Shown here in pieces: positions 8,950-17,429 of a stretch of 64,000 bases of DNA. A program made the position numbers and the translations under genes. The notes under the pieces were generated by a model, which was not told where the DNA came from, ran no database searches, and was given only the letters and a program-made list of their open reading frames with translations. Source of the DNA: Sphingomonas sp. PAMC 26605 (GTDB taxonomy: Bacteria; Pseudomonadota; Alphaproteobacteria; Sphingomonadales; Sphingomonadaceae); the NCBI RefSeq assembly GCF_000241485.1, contig NZ_JH584241.1, positions 3,154,210 to 3,218,209 on the forward strand, written 5' to 3'. How positions within the stretch are numbered: position 1 is the first letter of the stretch; every line of letters starts with the position of its first letter.

Positions 8950-9048
8950 CCCCGAATAGGTCCAAAGCGTGACGATAATTTCACGCGACACCCCGTGCGC
9001 CGCACGGCAGAACGATCGATCCCAGTTCCGCTGTAAGGACCTTATCGC

Positions 9049-9270
9049 ATGCGTATCATCTCCCTCCTCGCCGTCTCCGCCGCGCTCGCGTCGGCCTCGC
9101 CGGTTCTCGCCACGGGCTGCATCCGCGGCGCTGCGGCGGGCGGTGTCGCCGGGCATTTCGTCGGCAAGGGCCATGCCGTGATGGGCGCCGTCGCCGGCTG
9201 CGCGATCGCGCATCATCACTATGCCAAGCAGGCGCGCGCGCAAAAGGCCGCCGCGCGCGCGCAGCACTGA
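9049..9270 (+). CDS. Small glycine-zipper-like exported protein
   Basis: A 73-residue protein with a signal peptide (MRIISLLAVSAALASASPVLA) followed by a Gly/Ala-rich helix (GCIRGAAAGGVAGHFVGKGHAVMGAVAG) of the glycine-zipper type, then a basic tail with an HHH cluster. AAGGAC upstream serves as ribosome binding site. Similar small proteins are frequent in sphingomonads and are usually annotated as hypothetical or glycine-zipper proteins. Function unknown; a membrane-associated envelope role is inferred. Confidence 0.65.
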   Translation: MRIISLLAVSAALASASPVLATGCIRGAAAGGVAGHFVGKGHAVMGAVAGCAIAHHHYAKQARAQKAAARAQH

Positions 9271-9584
9271 ACGACCATCCCACCACCCCCGACGGGCGCT
9301 ATTTCGTGGTGCGCGGGCGGCTGTGGCGACGGAGCAATCCGGCGCTCGACGCAGCGACGCGCACCACGCTCGTCGGCGCTTTGATGGATGCGCGTCGGGC
9401 GGTCGGCGTGGCGCTCCGCCTCAAGGACGAAGCCGCCGAGGAAAGCGCGCGGGCGTCGGTCGATGCCGCCAAGCGGGCGCTCGGCGAACGCGGCCCGGTG
9501 TGGTGGGACGACGGCGCGCCCGATTACACGCGGCATATGGCGCGCAACACGCCATATGCCGCGTGGTTCGAGGCGATCAGCTAG
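9267..9584 (+). CDS. Conserved hypothetical protein, probable CTG start
   Basis: An approximately 105-residue protein containing DGRYFVVRGRLWRRSNP near the N-terminus and RGPVWWDDGAPDYTRHMARNTPYAAW near the C-terminus. I recall this pattern from a small alphaproteobacterial family of unknown function. The first GTG codons (9303 and 9306) lie inside the conserved DGRYFVVRGR stretch. The true start is therefore probably upstream, and the only in-frame candidate is a CTG at 9267 that overlaps the preceding stop codon. If CTG is not used, the protein starts at 9303 or 9306. The 3' end overlaps the convergent exonuclease gene by 8 bases. Confidence 0.65.
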   Translation: MNDHPTTPDGRYFVVRGRLWRRSNPALDAATRTTLVGALMDARRAVGVALRLKDEAAEESARASVDAAKRALGERGPVWWDDGAPDYTRHMARNTPYAAWFEAIS

Positions 9585-10377
9585 CGCGCGGCTTGGCTTT
9601 GGGCATGTCGGCAAGCTCGATCCACACCGGCGCGTGATCGCTCGTCTTGTCCCAGCCACGCACAGCGCGATCGACCTGCGCATCGACCAATCGCGCGGCA
9701 AGCGCCGGACTGAGCAGCAGATGGTCGATCCGCAGTCCGGCATCGCGCGCATAGGCGTTCCGGAAATAATCCCAGAAGGTATACATCGTCGCGTCGGGAT
9801 GGAGCGAGCGCAGCGCATCGGTCCACCCTTGCCCGGTCAGCCGCGCGAACGCCGCGCGGATCTCGGGTGCGAAGAGTGCGTCATCGACCCAGCGTTCGGG
9901 TTTATAGACGTCGCGTTCGGTCGGCATGACGTTGAAATCGCCGGCGAGCAGGACCGGCAGGCCCGACTCGAGCAGGTCCGCGGCATGCGCGATGAGCGCG
10001 TCGAACCAGCGCAGCTTATAGTCGAACTTGGGCCCGGGCCGCGGATTGCCGTTGGGGAGGTACAGCCCGCCGATCAGCACGCCGTTGACCGCCGCTTCGA
10101 TATACCGGCTCTGCCCGGGGTCGGGATCGTTCGGCAGGCCGCGGCGTGTTTCGTGGATTTCCCCGACCCGGCTGAGCAGAGCGACGCCGTTCCAGCTCTT
10201 CTGTCCGTGCCAGATCGCGTCATAGCCAAGTGCGCGGATCGCTGCTTTGGGGAATTTGTCCTGCGGCGCCTTGAGTTCCTGCAGCACGACGACGTCGGGC
10301 GTGCTTTCCTCGAGCCAGCGCAGCAGCACCGGCAAGCGCCCATTGACCCCGTTGACGTTGTAGGTCGCGATTTTCAC
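9577..10377 (-). CDS. xthA: Exodeoxyribonuclease III
   Basis: This 266-residue member of the exonuclease/endonuclease/phosphatase fold has the ExoIII signature: NVNGVNGRLP, LQELKAPQDKFP with catalytic Glu, GDFNVMPTERDVY, RIDHLLLS and TSDHAPVWIEL with the catalytic His. It cleaves AP sites and degrades 3' ends in base-excision repair. Length is standard. It is the last gene of a tight minus-strand operon; its start overlaps the ABC1 kinase stop by 4 bases. Confidence 0.95.
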   Translation of the reverse strand: MKIATYNVNGVNGRLPVLLRWLEESTPDVVVLQELKAPQDKFPKAAIRALGYDAIWHGQKSWNGVALLSRVGEIHETRRGLPNDPDPGQSRYIEAAVNGVLIGGLYLPNGNPRPGPKFDYKLRWFDALIAHAADLLESGLPVLLAGDFNVMPTERDVYKPERWVDDALFAPEIRAAFARLTGQGWTDALRSLHPDATMYTFWDYFRNAYARDAGLRIDHLLLSPALAARLVDAQVDRAVRGWDKTSDHAPVWIELADMPKAKPRAS

Positions 10378-11741
10378 GCCGCCTCGCTCGATGGGCGGTG
10401 CGCCCCGCCCTGCACCGCTCCCGCCAGGGCGCGGACGACCATGGCGTGGACATCGACCCGCGCCTTCAGTCGCGCGGCGAGCAAGGCGGTGCCGCTGATC
10501 TTGCGCTGGACGAACAGCGTATCGACCGGCGGCACGTGCCAGGTGTCGCGGTCCGCCGCCATCGCCATCCCCTGCTCGCGCAAGACCCCGACAAAGGCGC
10601 GATCGCCGAAATCGAACGGCCCCGTCCGGTTGAGTTCGACCAGGATCACGTCGATCATACGATCGACCAGCGCGCCATGCCGCGCCACCGCCGCCGCGCC
10701 GAGAAACCCCGCGGCGACGGCAGCTTCGCGCACCGCAGCACGGTCGCCCGCGAGCCCCGCTTCGAGCAATCGCCGGTACCCTTGCGCCGTCTCGCGTGCG
10801 ACCGCGCGCGTCGCCCCGAAATCGAGCAGCACGAGCTTTCCCGACGCCGGCTGATAGCGATAATTCGCGAAGTTCGGGTCGGTCTGCATCAGCCCGAACG
10901 CGAACAATTCGCGCAATACCAGCGCGATCAGCGATTCCACCGCCGCGTCGCGGATCGCCTGATCGGACTCGACGAGCGACTCGATCGCCACCCCTTCCTC
11001 GAAGCTCATCGCCAGCACGTCGGACCCGCTGAATTCGCGGTCGAGCACCGGCACGACATAGGCAGGGCTATCCGCGAGCAGCGCGCCGAACCGCGCGAGC
11101 TGCTCGCCTTCGCGGATATAGTCCGCCTCTTCGTGGAGCTGCCGCTTCGCCTCGGCGAGCAACGGCGCGATATCGATCGTCTTGGGAAGCGCGCCCGAGA
11201 CCCGCAGCAACGTCGCGACATTGTCGACATCTGCATCGATGCTGTCGCGGACACCGGGATATTGCACCTTGACCGCGAGATCGCGCCCGTCGGGAGTGCG
11301 CGCACGGTGCACCTGTCCGATCGACGCGGCGGCGAGCGGCCCCGCGTCGAACCGCGCGAAGCGGCGGCGCCAGTCCTTGCCCCAATGGCGCGCGAGCACT
11401 TGCTGGAGTTGGGCGGGGGGCATGTGGTGCGCATTGTTGCGCAAGCGCGCGAGGATCTGCGCCAGTTCGGGCGGAAGGAAATCGCCCGAATCCATCGATA
11501 TCATCTGCCCGAGCTTCATCGCCGCGCCGCGCAGATGCGACAATTGATCGGCGACGCGCCCGATATTGGCGGGGGTGAGCAGCAAATCGCTCATCCGTGG
11601 TCGCTGCCCGTCGGCGATCCGCCGCGCGCCCTCGGCGATCACCCCGCCCGCGACCCCGCCGGCCAGACGCCCGAACACGCCGAGGCGCGCGATCCGCCCG
11701 CTCGGTACCGCTTTCCCGCGGGACGCTCGATCGTCGCTCAT
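10374..11741 (-). CDS. ABC1/AarF (UbiB-like) atypical kinase
   Basis: A 455-residue protein of the ABC1 family. Visible hallmarks are KLGQ (RGAAMKLGQMIS), the Ala-rich loop AAASIGQVHRA, the ATP-binding Lys in LAVKVQYPG, and a DFG-like metal site in LVLLDFGATR. The usual DPHPGN element reads DPNFANYRY. UbiB-type proteins act as ATPases in coenzyme Q biosynthesis or lipid transport; this subgroup is often linked to unknown quinone or isoprenoid roles. Start chosen at the ATG ending at 11741, where an AAGGGCAG precedes it and the family N-terminus begins. It overlaps xthA by 4 bases. Confidence 0.88.
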   Translation of the reverse strand: MSDDRASRGKAVPSGRIARLGVFGRLAGGVAGGVIAEGARRIADGQRPRMSDLLLTPANIGRVADQLSHLRGAAMKLGQMISMDSGDFLPPELAQILARLRNNAHHMPPAQLQQVLARHWGKDWRRRFARFDAGPLAAASIGQVHRARTPDGRDLAVKVQYPGVRDSIDADVDNVATLLRVSGALPKTIDIAPLLAEAKRQLHEEADYIREGEQLARFGALLADSPAYVVPVLDREFSGSDVLAMSFEEGVAIESLVESDQAIRDAAVESLIALVLRELFAFGLMQTDPNFANYRYQPASGKLVLLDFGATRAVARETAQGYRRLLEAGLAGDRAAVREAAVAAGFLGAAAVARHGALVDRMIDVILVELNRTGPFDFGDRAFVGVLREQGMAMAADRDTWHVPPVDTLFVQRKISGTALLAARLKARVDVHAMVVRALAGAVQGGAHRPSSEAA

Positions 11742-11751
11742 GCCGCTGCCC

Positions 11752-12246
11752 TTACCAAAATCTGCTGCCCGGCACGCCTTTGAACGGACCGGCGACGGCG
11801 GAGGTGATCCAACCGCCATAAAAGCCGCCCGGCTGCGGAACGACCGTCTCGCCGTCGACGCTGCAGCGGTCGAACGGCGCGGCATAGAAGGCGATATGAT
11901 CGGCGAGCGCGGCGAAGGCGCTGGTCGGGCGCGGATAGCTCCAGCCGACCGCGGGTAGGACGGTGTCGTCGAGCACCACGTCCCAATAGGTCGCATCGCC
12001 CTTCCATTCGCAGAACGAGCTGCCCCGGCCGGGCCGCAGCGCGCTTTCGCGAATATCGCGTCGCGGGATGTAATAGCTCGGCGGATGGCTCGTCTCGAGT
12101 GTCCGGACGCTGGCGCGCGTGTCGGCGAGGATGATGCCGCGATGCGCGATCACGATATGCGCGGCACTCGGTTGCGCGATTGCCGGCCGCGGAAACGCCC
12201 AGACGCTCTCCTGTCCGGGCCGAGGCGGTATCGGATCGGGCTTCAT
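11752..12246 (-). CDS. DUF427 domain protein
   Basis: A 164-residue protein of the DUF427 family, seen from SHPPSYYIPRRDI, the hallmark FCEWKGDATYWDV and the C-terminal GGFYGGWITSAVAGPFKG. It appears to contain two related halves. The family has a compact beta-fold of unknown function. The ATG ending at 12246 was chosen because it overlaps the upstream DCC gene stop by 4 bases. It is followed after 10 bases by the ABC1 kinase gene, so all four genes here are likely co-transcribed. Confidence 0.88.
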   Translation of the reverse strand: MKPDPIPPRPGQESVWAFPRPAIAQPSAAHIVIAHRGIILADTRASVRTLETSHPPSYYIPRRDIRESALRPGRGSSFCEWKGDATYWDVVLDDTVLPAVGWSYPRPTSAFAALADHIAFYAAPFDRCSVDGETVVPQPGGFYGGWITSAVAGPFKGVPGSRFW

Positions 12247-12629
12247 CGACGTTCCCACCGCAAGACGAGACGCTGCAGCCGAGGCCGAATGCGCAGGAAC
12301 AGACGATAGCCCGCTTCGAACCCCGCGAGCACCCCGCGATTGCGAGCGATCAGCCCGAGCGGACGCAGCAACGGGATCGCCCGCCACATCGCCGCGAACG
12401 CGGCTGCGCCCGAGAGCAGGGCACCGTTCTCGCGCGCATGGAAGCGTGCGAGCAGATCGGCCCGGTCGATCGGACAGGATGCAGGGGCACCGGCCGCGAC
12501 ATCGACGAAATCGATCCGGCGCGCGCGGTCAAGCCGGCGCAACCAGGCGATCTCGCGGGCGCACAGCGGGCATCCGCCGTCGTACCAGACGGTGACGCAG
12601 TGGGCGCGCGAGGGAGCGGAGGCGGTCAT
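12243..12629 (-). CDS. DCC-family thiol-disulfide oxidoreductase-like protein (DUF393)
   Basis: This 128-residue protein begins with the defining DGGCPLC motif (Cys20 and Cys23) of the DCC family, followed by a helix-rich domain and a basic C-terminus. The CxxC suggests redox chemistry, but no substrate is known. It is the first gene of the four-gene minus-strand operon with DUF427, ABC1 kinase and exonuclease III. Confidence 0.85.
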   Translation of the reverse strand: MTASAPSRAHCVTVWYDGGCPLCAREIAWLRRLDRARRIDFVDVAAGAPASCPIDRADLLARFHARENGALLSGAAAFAAMWRAIPLLRPLGLIARNRGVLAGFEAGYRLFLRIRPRLQRLVLRWERR

Positions 12630-12777
12630 CTGGAGTGCCTAACGCCGATCCTGCCCGTCCGGGTGCAACGATGCGGCCGGCCGATGCGGGATGCTTGATG
12701 CAAATCTAGAAGAAAAACCTGATCGGCAGTGGCACCTCCATGAATTCCGCGGGTTACAGCCGACAAGGAGACCTGCT

Positions 12778-13761
12778 TTGACCGAGACGACGCGCCGCCA
12801 GATGCTTACCGCCGCAACGCTGGGAACGGCGGCCGTCCTCGGGACGAGCCCGGCGATCGCCGCCGAGGCGCAACCCGCAAAGCCCAAACAGAACCCGCGC
12901 GACAAATACCCCAAGCCGCCGTTCGAGGCGCAGCACCAGCCTTGGCCAGGCCTGGCCAGCCGCATGACCCCGCGCCCCGATCATGGCGAGACGAGTTATG
13001 TCGGCAGCGGCCGGTTGCGCGGTCGCAAGGCGCTGATCACCGGTGGCGACTCCGGCATGGGGCGTGCCGCCGCGATCGCCTTCGCGCGCGAGGGGGCCGA
13101 TGTCGCGATCAACTATCTTCCCGCCGAGGAACCCGATGCGCGCGAAGTGATCGACCTGATCCACCGCGCCGGCCAGAAAGCCGTTCCGCTGCCCGGCGAT
13201 CTCCGTTCCGCGCCTTTCTGTCGGCAGTTGGTCGATCGTGCGGTCAGCGCGCTGGGCGGGCTCGATATTCTCGTGTGCAATGCCGGCCGCCAACAGTCGA
13301 TCGCCTCGATCCTCGACGTCACCGACGAGGAATTCGACGCGACGATGAAGACCAACATCTATGCCCCGTTCTGGACGATCAAGGCCGCCGTCCCGCATAT
13401 GGAGCCGGGCTCGGTGATCATCGGGACCACATCCGAACAAGCCTATGATCCCTCGCCCGATCTTTACGCCTATGCGCAGACCAAGGCGGCGACGATGAAT
13501 TACGTCAAGTCGCTCGCCAAGCAGCTCGGTGCCAAGGGCATTCGCGTGAATGGTGTCGCGCCGGGGCCGATCTGGACGCCGCTCCAGATCTCGGGCGGCG
13601 CATCGCAAGGCAAGGTCGTGACGTTCGGCGCGACCACCCCGCTCGGCCGTCCGGGTCAGCCCGCCGAGCTCGCCGGCATCTACGTTCGGCTGGCCGAAGA
13701 TGACGGCAGCTTCACCACCGGCAACATCTACGGCGCCGGCGGCGGTCAGGGGCAACCATGA
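12778..13761 (+). CDS. Exported SDR-family oxidoreductase (YghA/GSP39-like), TTG start
   Basis: A short-chain dehydrogenase of about 327 residues. I choose the TTG at 12778: a strong AAGGAG lies 7 bases upstream, and it gives an N-terminus with twin arginines (ETTRRQMLTAATLG) and a hydrophobic segment ending AIAA, i.e. a Tat-type signal. The SDR core has the cofactor loop TGGDSGMGRAAA, the NAG motif and the YxxxK pair (YAQTK). The long N-terminal arm with KYPKPPFEAQHQPWPG is typical of the YghA/general-stress-protein-39 subgroup. Substrate unknown. Its stop overlaps the start of the DUF4142 gene. Confidence 0.88.
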   Translation: MTETTRRQMLTAATLGTAAVLGTSPAIAAEAQPAKPKQNPRDKYPKPPFEAQHQPWPGLASRMTPRPDHGETSYVGSGRLRGRKALITGGDSGMGRAAAIAFAREGADVAINYLPAEEPDAREVIDLIHRAGQKAVPLPGDLRSAPFCRQLVDRAVSALGGLDILVCNAGRQQSIASILDVTDEEFDATMKTNIYAPFWTIKAAVPHMEPGSVIIGTTSEQAYDPSPDLYAYAQTKAATMNYVKSLAKQLGAKGIRVNGVAPGPIWTPLQISGGASQGKVVTFGATTPLGRPGQPAELAGIYVRLAEDDGSFTTGNIYGAGGGQGQP

Positions 13762-14300
13762 GGCGCGGTGCGGTGATGAACCGAATCCACCGATATGCCC
13801 TCGCAACCGCGATGCTGAGCGCGGCGACGCTCGGACCGGCGCTGGCGCAGGAGCCTGGCTCGCGGCAGACCCGCGACTTTGTCGACGCCATGGCGCATGC
13901 CGACGCGTTCGAGATCCTCGAGGCGCAGACCGCGCTCGCCCAAAGCGCGGACCCCGACGTCCGGGCATTCGCCACGAAGATGCTCGGCGACCATGTCGCG
14001 CTCGATCGTGCGCTTGCCGACGCGGCGGCCAAGGCGGGGCTGCGCCCGCCCGCCAAGGGTGTCGGTGCCGATCAGGCGCCGCTGCTGAACGGTCTCCAGA
14101 GCCTGACCGGTGCCGCGTTCGACCGGACCTATCTGCAGCACCAGCGGCAGGCGCATCAAGCTGCGCTGACCGAAGCCCAGGCCTATGCCGCATCGGGCGA
14201 CGATCCCGATGTTCGGGCTTTGGCCGCACGCGCGGTTCAGACGATCGCCGCGCACCGCGCCATGGCCGAGCAGATGAGCGGTCAAACCCCCGCCCCCTGA
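13758..14300 (+). CDS. DUF4142 periplasmic protein
   Basis: A 180-residue secreted protein with a signal peptide (about residues 7-31, ending GPALAQ) and a four-helix, ferritin-like DUF4142 domain (FVDAMAHADAFEILEAQTALAQ, then VRAFATKMLGDH). The first ATG overlaps the SDR stop codon by 4 bases; a second ATG at 13776 gives a more usual signal peptide. Coupling to the SDR suggests a joint periplasmic or stress role, but no function is established for the family. Confidence 0.85.
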   Translation: MRRGAVMNRIHRYALATAMLSAATLGPALAQEPGSRQTRDFVDAMAHADAFEILEAQTALAQSADPDVRAFATKMLGDHVALDRALADAAAKAGLRPPAKGVGADQAPLLNGLQSLTGAAFDRTYLQHQRQAHQAALTEAQAYAASGDDPDVRALAARAVQTIAAHRAMAEQMSGQTPAP

Positions 14301-14775
14301 CCCGCGCGAGCGCGGTGAGATGCTTCCGATGCGGGCCGCGCGGACGATTCATTCGCCGCCCGCCCGGATCGCGGCGGAAAGCGCGCTACCTGTTCCATGC
14401 CAGCGGACTCCTTCCTAGTAGAAGTCCTTTTGAGCAAAATCCGGCGTCGCCGCTTATCCCCACAGGTGATTACCGAGCGTAAAAGACCGTTATACTTGCG
14501 CATAATATGCTATGATCGTGCGATGAACAGCGACACTGCTCTGCCGCTACGGCCCCGTCATCTCGCGAGGACTCCGGTAAAACGCGGCAACATCTTGTAT
14601 TATGTCGATTTACTGCGATGTGCCGGATCGTTCGGCGTCGTTCGCGCGGTCGGCGGATCGCAGGTGTCGATAGCGCGAGAGTGTATCCGAGTCGCAGGCC
14701 TTCGCGCGGGTCGGGTGACGGCTCCGTCATTTGCCCCGATCGACCTTCTCCGGAAAGGGTGAGACGGGCAGCATC
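14301..14775. other. 475-bp intergenic region upstream of bacteriophytochrome 1
   Basis: This gap is clearly more AT-rich than its surroundings between about 14400 and 14620. A TATGAT hexamer at 14511-14516 and an overlapping TAATAT make a plausible -10 region for the phytochrome gene; no clear -35 is seen at the usual spacing. An open frame at 14523-14762 exists, but it has low third-position GC and no family resemblance, so I do not call it a gene. No tRNA or known RNA structure recognised. Confidence 0.4.
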
Positions 14776-17355
14776 ATGTCGGACAATCGCAATCTCCAAA
14801 ACGATCTGACGGAGTGCGACCGCGAGCCGATCACGCGGCTCGATCAGATACAAGATTTCGCATTTCTGGTCGCGATGACGAACGACTGGACGATCGTCCG
14901 CGTTTCACAAAACGTGCAATCCTTCCTCCAGGTCGCGCCGGCCCAATTGCTGGGCTCGCGCTTCGACGTGTGGATCAGCAAGGCGGCGCTGCACGCGATA
15001 CGGACGCGTCTGGCGACGCTCGCATCGAGCGGAAGCGAGCGTCTGTTCGATCTCGATCTCGTCGAAGGCGTACCTCCGCTCGATCTCGCCATTCATTTTC
15101 AGAACGATCTGCTGATCATCGAAGGCGAGTTCTCGCAAAAGGCTGGCGGTTTCGACGTCGCGCCGATGACCCGGGCGATGGTGGCACGCCTCGCCAAGGC
15201 GCCGAGTATCGAGCGGCTCCACACCGATGCCGCGCGTCAGGTGCTCGCGGTCACCGGCTTCGACCGGGTGATGATCTATCGCTTCGACGAACGCGGCGAT
15301 GGCGAGGTCATCGCCGAATCGACCCGTGCGGGGGTCGAGAGCTTTCTCGGGCTGCATTATCCGGCGACCGACATCCCGCAACAAGCGCGTGCACTCTATC
15401 TGCTCAACCCCTTCCGCATCATCGCCGACGTGGCCGCCCCGCCGGTCGCGTTGCTTCCCCCGATCGATGCGGTGACGCCGCCGCTCGATCTGACGATGGC
15501 GATCAGCCGCTCGGTGTCGCCGGTACACCTCGAATATCTCGTCAACATGGATGTCGCTGCGTCGCTGTCGATCTCGATCGTCGTCGATGGTCAACTCTGG
15601 GGGCTCATCGCTTGCCACGCCGCCGCGCCGCGCCTGCCGAGCTTTGCAGTCCGGACCGGGGTCGAGCTGTTCGGCGCGATGTATTCGCTGAAGCTCGAGA
15701 GCCGGCTGCGCCGCCGCAACGATGAGGATGAGCAGAAAGGGCGCGGGCTTGCCGACCGCCTGATCACCATGATCGCGGGCGACGAGTCGCTGATGCACAA
15801 TGCGATGTGGCTGCAGGACATGACGCGCGACATCATCGATTGCGACGGCATCGCGATCTATCGCGGCGGAACCGCCTATCTCCACGGTTCGACCCCGCCG
15901 GAGCAGCAGGTCGCGATGCTGGCATTTCATATGAACGCGGCATCACCGAGCCGGGTATTCGTCACCGACTGCCTCGCCGCGATCCACCCGCCGTGCGCGA
16001 CCACTGCGGAGCGCGCGGCCGGGATGATGTCGATCCCGATTTCGCGCATACCCCGCGATTATATCATGCTGTTTCGCCGCGAGCGGCTCGAGCGGATCCG
16101 CTGGGGCGGCAACCCCACGAAAGAGGCGAACGTCGACGCCGGACCGCGCATCTCGCCGCGCAAGAGCTTCGCGGCGTTCGTGCAGGAAATCCGCGGACGC
16201 GCGATCGGCTTCTCGGAGCGCGAAGTGCGCATGGGGGAAGCGATCCGCCAGGCGCTGATCGAGGTGATTCTGCGCTATTCGGACGAAGCCGCCGCCGAGC
16301 GGCGCCGCGCGGCCGAGCGACAGGAATTGCTCATCGCCGAGCTCAACCACCGCGTGCGCAATATCCTCGCGCTGATCCGCAGCCTGATCACCAAGACCGG
16401 AGAGGCGACTCCCGCCGTCGCCAGCTATGTCGAGGCGTTGAGCGGACGCGTGCAGGCGCTTGCGCGCGCGCATGACCGCATCACGCGGCAGGAATGGGGT
16501 CCCGCGCCGCTCGCGGGCGTGTTCGAGGACGAAGTCGCCGCGCATCAGGGGACGCGCGAGCGGCTGCGCTTGATCGGCCCGCAGGTGCAGCTCCAGCCGC
16601 GCGCGATCTCGACGATGGCGCTCGTCGTCCACGAACTCGTCACCAATTCGTGCAAATATGGCGCGCTCTCGACGGCCGGGCGGATCGAGGTGACGACGCG
16701 CGTGGTCGAGGGCGAAGGCGTCTATCTTGAGTGGAAGGAGGTTGGCGGCCCGGCGGTGACGGCACCGACGCGACGCGGCTTTGGCTCGACGATCCTCGAA
16801 CGCACCGTGCCGTTCGATCTGCAGGGAACCGCCGACCTCCATTATCGTCTTGCCGGGCTTGAAGCCGAATTCTTCATCCCCCAGCATAACGTCTATCTGC
16901 CGTCCGAGATTTTCGCGCCGGAGCCGAGCCTGGAACCGCGGTCGGCGCCGATCCACGGTGCTGCTCCTGTCGCTGACAGCGACCAGCCGCTCCGGGGGGC
17001 GCTCGTGCTGCTGCTAGAGGACAATATGCTGATCGCGCTCGAAGCCGAGGACATGCTCCGCGCGCTTGGCGCGAAAGACGTGCTCGTCGCCGCGACACTG
17101 AGCGACGCCGAGCATTTGATCGCGTCGCATACGTTCCAGTTCGCGATGCTCGATATCAATGTCGGGGGCGGCACCAGCTTCGAACTCGCGACCAAGCTCA
17201 CCAGCCGGGGGACCCCGTTCATCTTCGCATCGGGCTATGGCGAGGGGCTCGCGCTCGAGCGGCGCGAGGGGAGCGAGATCGTCCTCCAGAAGCCGTATGA
17301 GCGCCGACATCTGGAGCGTGCGATCGAGCAGGTGCTGCATCCCGCCGGCGTTTGA
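14776..17355 (+). CDS. Bacteriophytochrome HWE histidine kinase with C-terminal receiver domain (BphP1)
   Basis: An 859-residue red/far-red photoreceptor kinase. Order: PAS (about 10-115), GAF (about 130-300), PHY (about 310-495), HWE kinase dimerisation domain with phospho-acceptor His525 (ELNHRVRN), ATPase domain (HELVTNSCKYG, WKE), and receiver domain with Asp793 (LDINVG). Biliverdin-site features kept are Cys14, DIP, SVSPVH with His251, and CH with His281; the PHY tongue PRKSF is present. The normally invariant EPIHIPGxIQPHG after the Cys is diverged here to EPITRLDQIQDF. The start has only a weak upstream purine stretch. No phosphotransfer partner is adjacent. Confidence 0.92.
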   Translation: MSDNRNLQNDLTECDREPITRLDQIQDFAFLVAMTNDWTIVRVSQNVQSFLQVAPAQLLGSRFDVWISKAALHAIRTRLATLASSGSERLFDLDLVEGVPPLDLAIHFQNDLLIIEGEFSQKAGGFDVAPMTRAMVARLAKAPSIERLHTDAARQVLAVTGFDRVMIYRFDERGDGEVIAESTRAGVESFLGLHYPATDIPQQARALYLLNPFRIIADVAAPPVALLPPIDAVTPPLDLTMAISRSVSPVHLEYLVNMDVAASLSISIVVDGQLWGLIACHAAAPRLPSFAVRTGVELFGAMYSLKLESRLRRRNDEDEQKGRGLADRLITMIAGDESLMHNAMWLQDMTRDIIDCDGIAIYRGGTAYLHGSTPPEQQVAMLAFHMNAASPSRVFVTDCLAAIHPPCATTAERAAGMMSIPISRIPRDYIMLFRRERLERIRWGGNPTKEANVDAGPRISPRKSFAAFVQEIRGRAIGFSEREVRMGEAIRQALIEVILRYSDEAAAERRRAAERQELLIAELNHRVRNILALIRSLITKTGEATPAVASYVEALSGRVQALARAHDRITRQEWGPAPLAGVFEDEVAAHQGTRERLRLIGPQVQLQPRAISTMALVVHELVTNSCKYGALSTAGRIEVTTRVVEGEGVYLEWKEVGGPAVTAPTRRGFGSTILERTVPFDLQGTADLHYRLAGLEAEFFIPQHNVYLPSEIFAPEPSLEPRSAPIHGAAPVADSDQPLRGALVLLLEDNMLIALEAEDMLRALGAKDVLVAATLSDAEHLIASHTFQFAMLDINVGGGTSFELATKLTSRGTPFIFASGYGEGLALERREGSEIVLQKPYERRHLERAIEQVLHPAGV

Positions 17356-17429
17356 CCGCGCCGTGCGGCGAGGGATGCGCACACCGGAAGGATTGCGCCC
17401 TTGTTCTCGGCGGCGCGCATCGGCATGGA

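Noticed and set aside
14523-14762. Possible 79-residue ORF upstream of BphP1
   Set aside because: Low third-position GC compared with neighbours, no recognisable domain and a weak ribosome site; treated as intergenic leader.
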